A DNA stretch of 22,457 nucleotides from Butyriboletus loyo (GCA_038093515.1 JBBPSI010000334.1:1-22457), one strand, 5' to 3'; shown: positions 8,435-18,745, counted from the stretch's first letter. Notes: generated from the letters alone by a model not told the origin. Numbers and translations: made by a program.

Positions 8435-8487
8435 GGACCACATCTGAATCGAATTCCACCCCGCCCCTACTCCCCTCGCAAGTTGAA

Positions 8488-9616
8488 ATGCATACGACCT
8501 TGGTCTTGACGACCCGACTCGCATCCTTGCTTGCCCTCGGGATGGCACAGAGCGCCGGGAATATCGCCTACTACAATCCTACCCTGGGCGGTGGCTCCAT
8601 GCTCGAAGACGCCGGATACGGGTACGGTGAACCTTTGAACGTCCGTCTATTCCCAGTCTCCTCATGTGGTGATCACTATTCCTGATCTGGACTCTGGCTC
8701 TGGCAGGTGATCATCTCGGGTGAAAGCTCGCCGGACGTGTTGACCGACGACGGAATGGTCAACTATGCGCGTGCGATTGGATTGTACGTCTCGTCTGTTT
8801 TACTTGCTTGTTCTGGCGTTTGCGTCTGGGCGGGGGCAACATCTCAAGCGAGATACTTTCCCACAGCTCCGAAGAATGTTTCGGGATTCATCTCGGGAAC
8901 CCTTTCTCGGTCAACCTCGGTGATGGTAATGGGTGGGTTAATCAGACGATCGAGTTGCGTCAGGATTATGGCAGTTCGACTATCGGCACGTGTTTGGAGA
9001 GTTTGATTGGGGGGAATCATTTCCGGTGGGTTCACGTGTGATCCTAGTCCTGATTAATGTTTGATCGTCGACTTTTTGCTCGGATAGAGTCTTTCGCCAA
9101 AATGGGACGTTGGCAGATACTGGGGCGCTGTTTTTAGCGTGAGTGATATGGGGTTGTTTTTAAGAAAAAAGGAATGTGACCGTTTATAATTGAATATCTT
9201 GACAGAGTATCCAAGGAAGAGGTAAAGAGAAACATCGCGACTTTTTCCACTTGACGCTGGATGACATTTGGCTAGGCCGCGACGGATAACCACGATATCG
9301 TACCGGATGGGTATGACATTGGCAGGTACGCTATGCGTTGCCCCCTTTTTCTCCTCGCGATGCATTGGTGTTCACTCGAATGCGCACCGGCAGGGATAGC
9401 CTGGTCGCAGGCACGATAGGAACAACGAGCTTTGGAGGCGTATCGTACAACACGCAAGCGCAGAATATCACGGGGTTGTTGGCACCTGGCGCAGAGGGTA
9501 TCAATCATGGTGCGTACTGTCGTTTTTTCGAACGACGGTTTGGATTGATGCTTGGCATTTCTTGAGGTATTGCACAGGATGGGGTTGTGACGTTGCTGAC
9601 GGTGATGATCGTTTGA
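8488..9616 (+). CDS. secreted protein, conserved in Agaricomycetes, unknown function (223 aa, eight exons)
   Basis: Exons: 8488-8640, 8707-8783, 8867-9025, 9088-9138, 9206-9221, 9276-9325, 9394-9509 and 9567-9616. The seven introns are 54 to 83 nt, all GT-AG, and the spliced frame is open to the TGA. Residues 1-20 form a signal peptide with cleavage expected near A20. The mature part opens with Y-Y-N-P-T-L-G-G-G-S-M-L and G-Y-G-E-P-L-N, then V-I-I-S-G-x-S-S-P-x-V-L-T. The middle has N-L-G-D-G-N-G-W-V-N-Q-T, R-Q-D-Y-G, G-T-C-L-E-S-L-I-G-G-N-H-F-R, and the end N-H-G-I-A-Q-D-G-V-V-T. Two N-glycosylation sites (NQT, NIT) fit export. I recognise this as a common mushroom secreted family with no known role. 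Exon 5 is only 16 nt. The last acceptor is the TTGAG at 9562-9566; the later CACAG would break the conserved ending. Confidence 0.88.
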
Positions 9617-10305
9617 CGTACTCGAGACGGCGTGCGTGTTTGTGTGTTTGAGGTTGCACCCACGGGATTACTGTACTATGTACCCTTCATTAATTGCGGA
9701 CGTTCGACGATTTGCTTGTTTTGGGTGACCGCTGCCTCTGCCCCCACCGACGCGCTCACCTAGTACGACTCTTTTGGTCCACCGGATCCACCCGTTCCCT
9801 CTAACCCATACCAGGTTCACAGCGAGCGCGACGTCAGCGGGAAACGTGGCATCACGATAGTCACGGTGGCAGTGTGTAAACGGACACCTAACTGGCGGAG
9901 CGCAGGCATATCGACAGTATTGTCCGCACCCTGGACTGAACCCTTGCATGACCACGTAGCGAAGGGGACTTTTTCTCGGTATTCGATGGGGCTTTACCAT
10001 TGGCGCACCGAACGTAGAAAGGGTCGTGTATGCCAATACGAAGAACCGACGATCCGCGGAACTGGAAAGGATATCCGATCATGCTTAGAGGGCATGTATT
10101 GATGATCATACACATACTCACGAGTACCCATCCCCATGACATTCCCCGAACGCACGATACAACACTAGTAATGAATCCTCATTCAAACGAGTGACGCTGA
10201 TATCCACGCGTACAGTGCTACGGCTACATAGGGAATAAATCATAAGAAGGGGTAGTGAATCGTCATATAATAACGCCCGCAGCCTCGCTGAGCAGAACGA
10301 GTAAC
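9617..10305. other. intergenic, between convergent genes
   Basis: This stretch lies between the 3' ends of the secreted-protein gene (plus) and the PH-domain gene (minus), so it should hold both 3' regions. Open frames at 9668-10036 and 9888-10142 on the minus strand have no recognisable domain. I see nothing I would call a gene. Confidence 0.45.
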
Positions 10306-11515
10306 CTATCCTAAAAATTCGTGCGAGTAAGACGCTATGTCGACAAAACGTGTGAAACCGGAACGTGCCTTGTCTTCTTCGGTATCTGCATACATGAGCC
10401 AAGTACGTCCGTCGACAAACTTGACAGCAAACGAGTGTGGGATGGCTTCCAACTCTTCAAAGCCTTCGTACCATTCGTTGAAGCTCTCGATGCGGCTGTC
10501 CAAGTGAATGAGGTCAACGGAGCGGGTAGAGTCCTGGGACAGAGGTAAGTATTGCGCATGTGTGAGCAGATCGTGCCCTACTTACCCGCTGATTTCTGCA
10601 GAGGGACAACTGCGAATGTGCGAGATCAAACATGAAATAACGACGTTTCCAGGCTAGATGGTCGGGTGTCTGTATCGTAACCCATCCAGTGAATGCCTCG
10701 GTGGATGCGTCCTGGAGCACTAGATCGCTGAGCCGTGCGACCCGAGACCGTCTCTCTTCCGCCAAGCGTTTGCGTTCTTCTTCCTTTTCGCTCGACTGGG
10801 ACTCTACCCGACGGATCTGTTCGTGTCGCCACTGCTGCATCTCACGGGTGTACTGTAGTCTACGCTCGTGTCCCACCTGCTTACGTTCCCTGATCTCATG
10901 CAGTCGACGTTCTTCGGTGACCTTGGCTTCGCGTTCTTCGTTCGCCCTACGTGTGGCAGCCTGTCGGAGCTGATCCTGGAGGATGGCTTTCCTGCGTTCC
11001 TCGTCTTCGCGCGCTCTCTGCTCTGCCTCTGCCTTTTCACGTTTTTGACGAGCTTGGCGTTCTTGTTCTTCGCGGAGAGCGTCCTGCTCTTCGCGTTCTC
11101 GACGGCGTTCGATAGAGAGTTGGCGTTTGAGGCGTTCTTCGGGGGAGAGACGGAGGCGGGGAGAGAGGTCGACGCGGCCTTGGAGGGTGACTCTGGGTGG
11201 CGCTTGGAATGAGGGGGCGGGGTAATGGAGATGGTCGGTTGTGGTGGACATGGTATGGTCGTGTTGGGGTATAGGGAGGGGTTTCATGACGCCTCTGCGG
11301 GGAAGGGGGGTGCTGTCGAGCTTGGTTGACTGTGAGGGGTTAGTTGGGGGAGGGGCGCGGACGAGGACACGTACGGGGTCTTTGGGAGGGGGAGGGGGTG
11401 GAGGCAAGGATGGTACGGGGGAGGGAGGGACCACGGCCTGCATAGGCTGTTTACGGCGGACAAAAAAACGGGAGATGAAACTGACATGCATGGGATTTCG
11501 ACAGTGGATAACCAT
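10306..11515 (-). CDS. coiled-coil protein with C-terminal PH domain (385 aa, two exons)
   Basis: Exon 1 is 11515-10586 and exon 2 is 10533-10306. The 52-nt intron (GTAAGT...CCCAG) lies inside the PH domain, phase 0. Residues 26-70 are proline-rich with a polyproline run near 39-44. Residues about 124-262 are a highly charged E/R/K/Q helix, almost certainly a coiled coil. The PH domain starts near residue 277 with G-W-V-T-I-Q-T, then W-K-R-R-Y-F-M-F, and continues after the splice with W-Y-E-G-F-E-E-L-x-A-I-P-H-S-F-A-V-K-F. A membrane- or cytoskeleton-associated scaffold is a reasonable inference for this layout. The last 18 residues are not typical of a PH C-helix, so a further intron near the end is possible. 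The start could also be M25. Confidence 0.82.
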
Positions 11516-11731
11516 GGAAATAAGAAGAAGTTTAAGTAGGCGATTGGCGACGGTTACGAGATGAAGCAGATAAGATAAGATAAGATGTCATCACGTGATA
11601 GTTGGTCCGTGCGGTGTGGCTGTACCGTGTGAACGTGTGATGGCTGTGACACGCCATCGTCACAGCATGTCTGGAATTCCCCCGGCTGTCGTCCGTACGC
11701 TAATCACGGCCAGGTCACACTGCGGGCCAAA
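11516..11731. promoter_or_regulatory. divergent promoter region
   Basis: These 216 bases separate the starts of two divergent genes. They hold four overlapping GATA motifs (GATAAGATAAGATAAGAT near 11569-11586), a CACGTG E-box near 11592, and an 8-bp perfect inverted repeat GCTGTGAC/GTCACAGC (11643-11650 and 11659-11666). GATA factors and bHLH proteins bind such motifs in fungi. That either gene uses them is inferred. Confidence 0.5.
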
Positions 11732-14700
11732 ATGATAATCCACCCGGCTCATTTGACCCCCTCCTCGTCGGCCTCCACAGCGAGCTCAGATTCTTCTCCC
11801 CGCGATCACATATACAAGGGCAAGTATACGCACAGATCTTGGCAGCAATTGCCCTCAGAACTCGTCAGGTACGTCCCCGCCACTCTCATCCCCTTCATAT
11901 CCAACACTCCACCATCAGGGCCATTGCGACCCACTATCTCCTCGACCTCCAACCTACCAGTTATTGCCCCCTCACTTGGGACGCAAAAGAACTTTGGCAT
12001 CCCAGAGTCGTCTACATCACTTTTCGTGATGCAATTGCACTCGAAAAGCTCATGCAGGTCACCCCCGCCTGGGCAGCTGCGCGTATGTGTTCGCTTCTCT
12101 TTTCCCCCCCTCTAAACGTGCTTATCTCTTCCCCTACCTTGCCCCAGTCGAGACACATTTGTTTTGGAACAAGGCCTGCGCCGTCCTCGATCCCCACGAC
12201 GTCCTCGCCCACTATCAGTACGTTCGTCCCCAACCACCGCCATCCGGTACAGCATGCGGCACTTCCCCGGCACATCTCCAGCTTCCATATCGAATATCCC
12301 CCTTTCGTCACTTTCGCCAAATGACCGCACGCACTTGCTTCGTCTGTCGAATCAACTCCCCCTTCTCTTCCGTCGGTCTTGCTGTCGCAAAGAGAACCCA
12401 TATCACCCCGACATTAGGCTCCATCGCGCTTTGTCGCGATCACCGCAAAAACTCATTCTGTGGCCTATGTCTACGTGAAGCACCCCCCGCCGAAACAGAC
12501 CCTCAGTTCGACATGCATGGAAACACCGTCCGTTTCACCCCCTATCAACAGCCATACGGTCAACCAACTCAGCTCAATATGGGCGTCACCGCTTACACCC
12601 CCTACTCCACCCCTCTCAACCCCGCCCTCATGGTATGCTGTGCAGACAATGAAGACGATGAGACTTGGCCTAATGTTGATGCAACTTGCCGTTCTTGTCG
12701 CAGTGAATGGCTGTGGCAGCGCATCTCCAACAGCCTTCGCGACCGCGAAGCCGTCGGAGGTCCGCGATTCGTTCCAAACTCGTCCCGTCCCTCTTCTTTT
12801 AAAGATCGCACCACCCAATCCCGTTATCCCCCCTCAAAATACGCGTCTGCAGATTGGGAGACGCGTCAAACCGTCGACGCGTTTATCGACCTTGGTGAGG
12901 GGTCAATTACCGAAGTCATTGCCGTGGCGCGGGAAAAATTCTGGCTCCGTTCCCAGACTAAAATGCCCGAGCTCATGGAACAGGCCGTCGCAGCAACACG
13001 CTGGGCTGGCGAGGGCATGGGAGTCGATTTTACACCTCACGCCTCCGTCGTCAATCAGGCCGCTGAACATGGCTCTGCACATTATCCATCTAGCGTTGGT
13101 GCTGCACACCACCCCGTCGTTGTTGGAGACATGGGCAGTCCTGATCGCAGCACCTCGCCTTCGCCCCCTTCCCCGCGCTCTGTGCAGCGCTCCCTGTCGC
13201 CCTCGCCGAGGTCTGTTTATTCTTCCGAGTATGAGGGCTCGGAGGACGAGGACCCAGAGCTACTTTCATTGACAGAGGACGCCGGCGGTGTACGTGAGCT
13301 CGCCATCGCTGACTGGGCCCGCACACGCATCCTCGACGGACATTGGTGTAATCCAGCTGATCAATGGTACGGCTATGCATGGCCCGCAGGCGGGGGTGTC
13401 CGCGACACAGGCGAAGACACAGAGAGCGAGCTGGATCCGGACGAAGACGTGCGTGAGGGGTGTACCGTCCGCCGGACGGTGCGCGTCGAAGCTGTGCATC
13501 CATGTCCTTGGACTGTGACATCCTCTTCTGTGGCGGCTTCGGCGTCTCTAACCTCGCCTACTTCTCCCACTTCCCCCACCTCCCACGTGTCCAATGACTC
13601 TAACGGGTCCAGTGATGACGACAACCACCCTCGTTTATCTACCGTCCGCGCACACGCCCCCCCTTCTTTTGCCCTCTGCGAACAAGCCTACCACGCCTAC
13701 CAAAAACAACTCCGGTTGATTCTTCTTCCGGCGATGAAGAACCTTGTACGCAAGTGTGTGATGGAATGGACGAGTGGGGTCGTCGGGGTCGGCGATCCAG
13801 CCACAAGAGTGGCGAGGATGGGGTTGGAGGAGGTGTTGGTCGAGTTGAGGGCACCTGGGGTATGGTTTGATGGAGTGGACTGGACTACTGGGGGATTGCA
13901 ACGGGATGGTGTGTCTGCGGGTGAAAGGGACAGGGACAGGGGACATGAGAGGGAAGGCGAACGGGAGCGGGAGAGAGAGGAGGACTCGACGAGCAGTACA
14001 TCGTCGCGGAGCGGTGGATCCCACACGACGAGTCCGGTGTTGAGCACGACGACATTGCAAACGACGCCGTCCCCTCCGCCTGCACACGAAAGGGACAAGT
14101 GCACGAGCGAGCGCGGTGCGATAACACGGAAACAGCCACCGCCTCCAGTAGTCATTCCGATCCCCATCTCGCCGGTTCTCGCTTCGCCGCGGTTAATTCA
14201 CCCCATTCCATACGTCCCCGTGACGCTAGTGCACATGGCGCAATATAGCCTCGAGGCATTCAAAAACGTACGTGCATGCTATTCTTCGTTGATCGTGTGG
14301 TTGATGTGACGCGACAGGTATGGCGAGAGGCATGTGCGCCATTGTATCACTGTCGATGCGCCATCTGTGAGCGGGCGATGGTAAACGCGAACATGGCGGC
14401 GGGACATACGGTGCCGAGTCAAGGAGAGGCTCCAAGTTCGAATGGACATGCAAACTGCAATCCCAATTTGAATGCGACCGCGAATCAGCAAGCGCCTGTC
14501 GTGCAGCAATCACATCTCCACTCACGCGGGGCACAGCAGGGACATCAACCGGCGGAGATTGCACTTGAGGAGGTGCGTACGGTTTCGAGGCATGCGTTAG
14601 CACAGGAAGAGGAAGAGGAAGAGGAAGACGAGATGTATGAAGAAGAGGAGGAAGAGGAAGAAGAGGAAGACGAGGACGAGGAAGGCGAAGACGAGGAATA

Positions 14701-15460
14701 TGAAGAAGAAGACGAGGAATACGAAGAAGAAGAGAGCAAAGACTCGTCTGTCGACGCACACGCTCGTGTGCACTTACGTCCTCACAGCCCAACCCATTCT
14801 CACACGCACATGAAGATTGCGCCGCCAAGACTGAACCCACGGAAACGGTCGTCGGATGATCTGGAGGGGGATGTTGTCCCGAGTGATCCAGGTACTGGTT
14901 CTACAGGTGGTGGGGTGCGCGTGGGGACACCGCCAAAGAGGGTCAAGGTGGCTTCTATGAGTGAGGAACGAACGACGCCCGACAGGCCGGTGAAGGCGGT
15001 CCCAGGCACACCAACTCGGGGTGGAACAGCGACAGCGGCGGGGACCGGGGTTGGAAAGGAGACGCTCGACGCAACGATAACACCCGCCTCGCGTCAACGG
15101 AAACGATCTTCGGAAGAACTCGAGGTGAGCGGGGGCGCGAGTCCGCGATCGACAGGAGAGGACAAGCAGCAGAAGCGGTTACGCGTAGAGTCCTCGGTGT
15201 CTGTGTCGCCGTCCAAGAGCCGGAGCGCCCGTACGTACTCGAACGGGAGGGAGGGCAAGGTGTTGCGTTCGTCGCGATCGCCGCGCTCTACGTCCACCTT
15301 GACCTCGACGCCTCCGACGGGGTCTGCATCTCCGCCGTCGTCGGTGACGGTGACGAGCGTGGATGTGGACGTGGATTCTGATGGGGGAATCGGGATGCTT
15401 AGGGCGGGTTTGGTGAATGGTGGCGAGTTGGACGGGTTATATGTCTTTGAAGAGACGTAG
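11732..15460 (+). CDS. large conserved basidiomycete protein with F-box-like start, cysteine pairs and acidic tail (1187 aa, four exons)
   Basis: Exons: 11732-11868, 11919-12082, 12148-14267 and 14318-15460. The introns of 50, 65 and 50 nt are GT-AG and the total is 3564 nt in frame. Residues 37-56 read W-Q-Q-L-P-S-E-L-V-R-x-I, the form of an F-box start. Cysteine and histidine pairs follow at C164/C167, C196/H199, C205/C208, C264-C265, C281/C284 and, after the last intron, C819/C821/C824, suggesting zinc binding. The A-D-W-E-x-R-Q-T-V-D-A-F-I-D-L-G-E-G block near 340 and V-W-R-E-A-C-A-P-L-Y-H-C-R-C near 808 are the best-conserved parts, as I know them from a mushroom family of unknown function. 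The regions between are Ser/Pro-rich and disordered. Residues about 904-946 are almost all E, D and Y. A perfect donor at 12218 exists, but its splice would break the frame. A ubiquitin-ligase role is a guess. Confidence 0.85.
14605..14735 (+). repeat. GAA/GAG-rich tract coding a poly-acidic stretch
   Basis: Imperfect GAA, GAG and GAC triplets code about 43 acidic residues in the tail of the 1187-aa protein. Triplet tracts of this kind vary in length between strains. The reverse strand reads as a poly-serine frame, which is a shadow. Confidence 0.85.
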
Positions 15461-15940
15461 AGACCCCGCATGGTGCCCTCACCCCATTTCCTCGGACCGT
15501 TATCACACCCTCCACCCCAGAGTCCCACCCTACGGGGCAGAGGGGACCTCAGGTTGGTCGTGGACCCCCCGTATGGACACGCAGCAGACGTTATTTAGGG
15601 ACGCGTCGAGCGCGCCGGCCGTTTGTTCCCCTTTTCCTTGATTTTCTCTCTGTTTCGTTGATTCGGAAGGTATTGTTCGACGACGTGTATCCTCTCCCAT
15701 TTTTCGTTCGTTCGTTCGTTTGTTCGTATATCGACTGAAATTTGTATAGTATACCACAACCTTTTTTTTTTTCGTATCGTATCCGCCCGCAAATGTCCCG
15801 TACAGTAGTTATGATCCCCACAACGAAATATGCGTCGAAAAGATGAACGAGATTAGATTTGAGAGCGTAAAATATATTTGTGAGGTTCGGGAACAACCCC
15901 CCTCCCCCCCCAAAAAAAAAAGTGCCCTGACCACACTTGA
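15461..15940. other. 3' flank of the large gene, low-complexity
   Basis: No gene was seen. The stretch holds a (TTCG)n run at about 15703-15726, a T-run near 15763-15772 and a C-run followed by an A-run at about 15903-15920. Read on the minus strand, the A-run is a T-run 20 nt past the tRNA and can act as its RNA polymerase III terminator. Confidence 0.6.
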
Positions 15941-16012
15941 TGCCCGCTGGCTGGATTGAACAACCGACCTCATCATTACGAGTGACGCGCTCTACCACTG
16001 AGCTAAGCGGGC
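15941..16012 (-). tRNA. tRNA-Thr(CGT)
   Basis: The 72-nt minus-strand cloverleaf has acceptor arms GCCCGCT/AGCGGGC with discriminator A, D arm GCTC/GAGC and anticodon stem CGTCA/TGATG. The anticodon loop is CTCGTAA, so anticodon CGT reads ACG threonine codons. The T arm is GGTTG/CAGCC with loop TTCAATC. There is no intron. Box A (TAGCTCAGTGG) and box B (GGTTGTTCAATCC) are present as internal promoter. A T-run about 20 nt downstream ends transcription. One G-T pair in the anticodon stem is tolerated. Confidence 0.93.
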
Positions 16013-16531
16013 TCCTATTAACGACTTGCCCAAGATTGAATACATGATCGTGTGGGATTATCAAGGATCAAGGATTAAGGATTAAAGATTAAAGATGTAT
16101 GTATGTATAGACACGCCGCTGGGCTTGAAGCTTGAAGTCGGGGGACGAGAATCCGTGCTCCCCTCCCTCGCGCGCGCACGTTTCGTATTCACCCCCCCTC
16201 CCCCTCCCCCCGGGAGGAAGGTTCGGATCGTGTAAATCGACCGACCGACCGACCGATCGATCGATCTCGACGACAGCCGATAGCACGAAAGAGATGTACA
16301 AATGAAACGTCGACAACTCGTTTTCCCGTGGTCCTTGTGCGCCTTGTGTGTACAGTGCACGCACAGTGAGAGGCCCGATAGATGGGCCCATGGGGGGGTT
16401 CCCGGGTTGCTAACACGTGTCTGCAAAGATGTCTTGGATTGGATTGGATTGGATTGGATTGGATTGGATTGGATTGGATCGGGCAACAAAAAAAGCGTGC
16501 TACGATGTGACCGCGTTCAAAAGAGGTTTGG
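16013..16531. other. microsatellite-rich intergenic stretch
   Basis: No gene was seen. It holds a heptamer run (GGATTAA and variants, about 16065-16093), (GTAT)n at 16096-16107, a mixed ACCG/ATCG tetranucleotide run at 16237-16266 and a GGATT run at 16436-16479. C- and G-rich stretches near 16190-16212 complete it. Confidence 0.8.
16436..16479 (+). repeat. GGATT pentanucleotide microsatellite
   Basis: Eight perfect GGATT units are followed by a broken one. It is not a telomere repeat of the TTAGGG type. Confidence 0.9.
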
Positions 16532-16637
16532 GGCTGGTGTCCGAGTCAGACCCGTCGAGGATCCGTTGAATCGGGAAGATGTTGCAGTGAAAATCTTCCA
16601 GAATTCAACGAGATCCCTACGAGGCCGCGGAACAGCC
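16532..16637 (+). repeat. hairpin-cored dispersed element, copy A
   Basis: It starts GGCTGGTGTCCG and reaches GTCGAGGATCCGTTGAAT, the hairpin, then CCTACGAGG and AACAGC. The core at 16564-16610 pairs GTTGAAT with ATTCAAC and GGAAGAT with ATCTTCC. It is the most diverged of the three copies and lies about 190 bp from copy B in the same direction. Confidence 0.7.
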
Positions 16638-16725
16638 GAGGAAATGAGTTCTTCAGGTGTGCGTATCGCAAAGACGCATGTTGTGTTGTGAAAAAAGAAA
16701 AGAAAAAAAAAGAAAAAAAAAGAAT

Positions 16726-16823
16726 GGCTGGTGTCGGGACCCATCGAGGATCCGTTGGACCGGGGAGATGTCGGTCGACATCTCGCCAGATTCAACGATA
16801 TCCACGAGGCTATGGGACAGCTG
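16726..16823 (+). repeat. hairpin-cored dispersed element, copy B
   Basis: It starts GGCTGGTGTCGG and reaches ATCGAGGATCCGTTGG, the hairpin, then CCACGAGG and GACAGCTG. The inner stem GAGATGTCG/CGACATCTC is perfect with a 2-base centre; the outer arms CGTTG/CAACG pair. The core is 16753-16797. A purine-rich A/G run at about 16690-16723 separates it from copy A. Confidence 0.72.
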
Positions 16824-16886
16824 GCGAGGTGATATCTTCAGAACGTACAAATCACGATGGCGGGGGGAAAAAAAAGGTCATGTGTT

Positions 16887-17065
16887 TGTCCAGCGGGTCT
16901 GCGGAGACAGATGAGAGAACAAGAGTCCCTGTATGCGGGCGAGGTCGTAATAAATGTATGTGTGATGCGCGTACCCTCGAGGTCGTTGTATATAGCAAGG
17001 TTGAACGAGTATCCCACCGTTTGCGAAAATCAACGATGAAGAATAAAGTTCAGTCGTGTTGAAGC
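16887..17065 (+). repeat. dispersed repeat module, copy 1
   Basis: It shares, in the same order, TCTGCGGAGAC, CTGTATGCG, CGAGGTCGTA, GATGCRCG, GAGGTYGTTG, ATAGCA, AACGATG and AATAAARYTCAGTC with 19575-19775. It directly follows hairpin copy B, so the two may belong to one larger decayed element. Confidence 0.65.
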
Positions 17066-17782
17066 TAGTTCAGCCACCTCCCGGGGTTTTCCGTAAGTTG
17101 ATATTACCGACAGATCCCATTGAAATTCGTTACAGCGAGACTCAAGTTTGTGGCCTGTTTCTCTGTTGTTCGATACAGTGAATATATACCGTGTCGGGGA
17201 CCAAGTATGTGGTGCACTCGATGAAGATGGTGAATGCGCTCGTCGCTGTAATGACGGGCGCGATGCTTCGGCCACCCTATTTACTGTGTACGGAGGTTTC
17301 AGATTATTCCATTATCTACCCCGCACAGGGAGGGGGCGACGACGATTGCAGCAAGCACGATGGCTTTACCCGTGAGATCGCCGTCAACCTCGTTCTTCGA
17401 TCGCCGGTGAGCAAACAGAAGGGTCCGAAACCGCTTTCCCACTTTTCTTGTATGATCAGACTCACAGTGCCAATTGTACATAGCATGTGTGTCCGTCATC
17501 TGTTCGTTCGACAAGCGGCCCTGACCACTGTTGGACTTCCTTGAATCGACGATCTAGCAGCGCTTTGTTCGTCGATGTGGCGTATTGGTCTTCTTGATGT
17601 CATCCAAGGTGAATCGTTGCTGGCCAAGCATTCCTCGGGGGCTTGTTGGGTGGTGCATCGGCTATGCGGAGCCTCTGTGATGCAGCTGATACAATATACT
17701 TTTGCAAACAGAGATTGTCTGGGTTCATGGCAATATTGTAGCAACACCATATTTTCCCTCATATGGGTTGGAACGCGTAGGG
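17066..17782. other. intergenic, no gene confirmed
   Basis: A short frame from the ATG near 17221 starts with a hydrophobic, signal-like segment (M-K-M-V-N-A-L-V-A-V-M-T-G-A-M-L). It could be the start of a small secreted protein or chance. Nothing downstream supports it, so I do not annotate a gene. Confidence 0.35.
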
Positions 17783-18697
17783 TCACAACTTTGCCAATAC
17801 ACCTCGAACTATCAGGGGCAGTTTGGTAACGACCTCAGCCAACTTTGGAGTTACGTCCCTTGTAGCTGCCTGAAGCATGGAAATCCATCTACCAGCATCC
17901 ACTGCACCCCCCAAAAAGTGTTTTTGCAACCAAGCAGCAGCCAAACCTACAGTACCAAGTTAAGCTTAGAATGCAGCCTCGGGTTTTCGACACACCTTCG
18001 ACAGATCCTGCAGGTCCGAAGCCAAACAAGGCCAGAAATGGTTCAAGTATTTTGATTTCTGGGGTGAGCAGGGAGGCAACACTGAATGCGAGAGCGGGGA
18101 AGAATTGGGGATATCGCTCGTTGATATCCCCTACATAAATCAGTAGATTCAAACTGCCCTCGGTATGGAAGATGAAGTTGACATACCGACTGTGACTATG
18201 AGTGCCTGTACTAGTGGTTTCAAGGCGAACAGGAAGCTCGTAACAACTTCTTTCTTAATTCCGCAACGCGTAGCAAGAATTATGAGGGCCAGCACAGCAT
18301 CATCTAGGATCTTGTCGACTATTCGGGCCCTTTCAGCATGGCCGGGCGTCTTATTGGGAAGAGAAATCCCCAGTTTGTTCGCTGCCACCGCCGTGAAAAT
18401 GTCTCCAAGGTCCTTGGTGAATGTATCAAAGGCAATGTGACGAGCATCCAGAGCGCCTTTAATGCTATCGCGGAAAGTAGTGGTGATGCTGACAATGCGA
18501 TTCATAATAACTGTAACGTCGGTGAACTTGGTGGACTCGAAGTGAATGGCCGCGCTTCTAAGCAGCTGGGAAGCGTATTCCTGCAAAATGGTCTCGTGGT
18601 TCTTTGCCATTTCCCAGAAGTCAGATGGTGATGGCTTGGGTGCTACAAAGGCCTGGACTTCACTCTTCGCGGAATGAGCCGAATCTACATCTGTCAT
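17783..18697 (-). CDS. IFI6/IFI27-like (ISG12-type) membrane protein (269 aa, three exons)
   Basis: Exons: 18697-18187, 18130-17996 and 17946-17783. The introns of 56 and 49 nt are GT-AG, both phase 1, and both rejoin an intact frame. Residues 1-130 are helical and soluble-looking. Residues about 135-170 and 180-192 are hydrophobic. The C-terminal part reads F-L-A-L-F-G-F-G-P-A-G-S-V-E-G-L-A-A-A-W (202-221) and later G-G-A-V-D-A-G-R-W-I-S-M-L-Q-A-A (228-243), the glycine/alanine-rich pattern of the interferon-induced 6-16 family, whose animal members act in mitochondria and apoptosis. Basidiomycetes carry many such genes of unknown role. The start is 48 bases past a TATAAAAA box. Upstream exons near 19138 and 18975-18915 could be spliced on in frame and remain an alternative. 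Confidence 0.8.
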
Positions 18698-18737
18698 GGA
18701 GATATAGGCTAAAGGGTAGATTCAGGAGCACGCTTAC

Positions 18738-18745
18738 TTTTTATA
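18738..18745 (-). promoter_or_regulatory. TATA box of the IFI6/27-like gene
   Basis: TATAAAAA on the minus strand begins 48 bases upstream of the ATG at 18697. It supports starting the gene there and not in the open frames farther upstream. Confidence 0.55.

Noticed and set aside
9510..9577. Splice acceptor CACAG at 9573-9577 for the last exon of the secreted protein
   Set aside because: It shifts the frame away from the conserved ending. The TTGAG acceptor at 9562-9566 restores N-H-G-I-A-Q-D-G-V-V-T.
12218..12281. Additional intron with perfect GTACGT donor
   Set aside because: The available acceptor gives 64 nt, which shifts the frame to an early stop. Reading through keeps the conserved H-F-R and C-x2-C blocks.
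12087..14309. A single 740-codon frame starting at 12087
   Set aside because: Its first 20 codons lie in an intron and its last 14 in another. Family blocks continue across both splices, so it is the central exon only.
14545..14739. Poly-serine open frame on the minus strand
   Set aside because: It is the reverse-complement shadow of the glutamate-rich tract of the large plus-strand gene.
16436..16479. Interstitial telomere repeat
   Set aside because: The unit is GGATT, not TTAGGG or another known basidiomycete telomere unit. It is a simple microsatellite.
17191..17544. Small secreted protein gene
   Set aside because: Only the first 16 residues look signal-like. The rest has no family resemblance and no clear introns, so I left it as a note in the intergenic entry.
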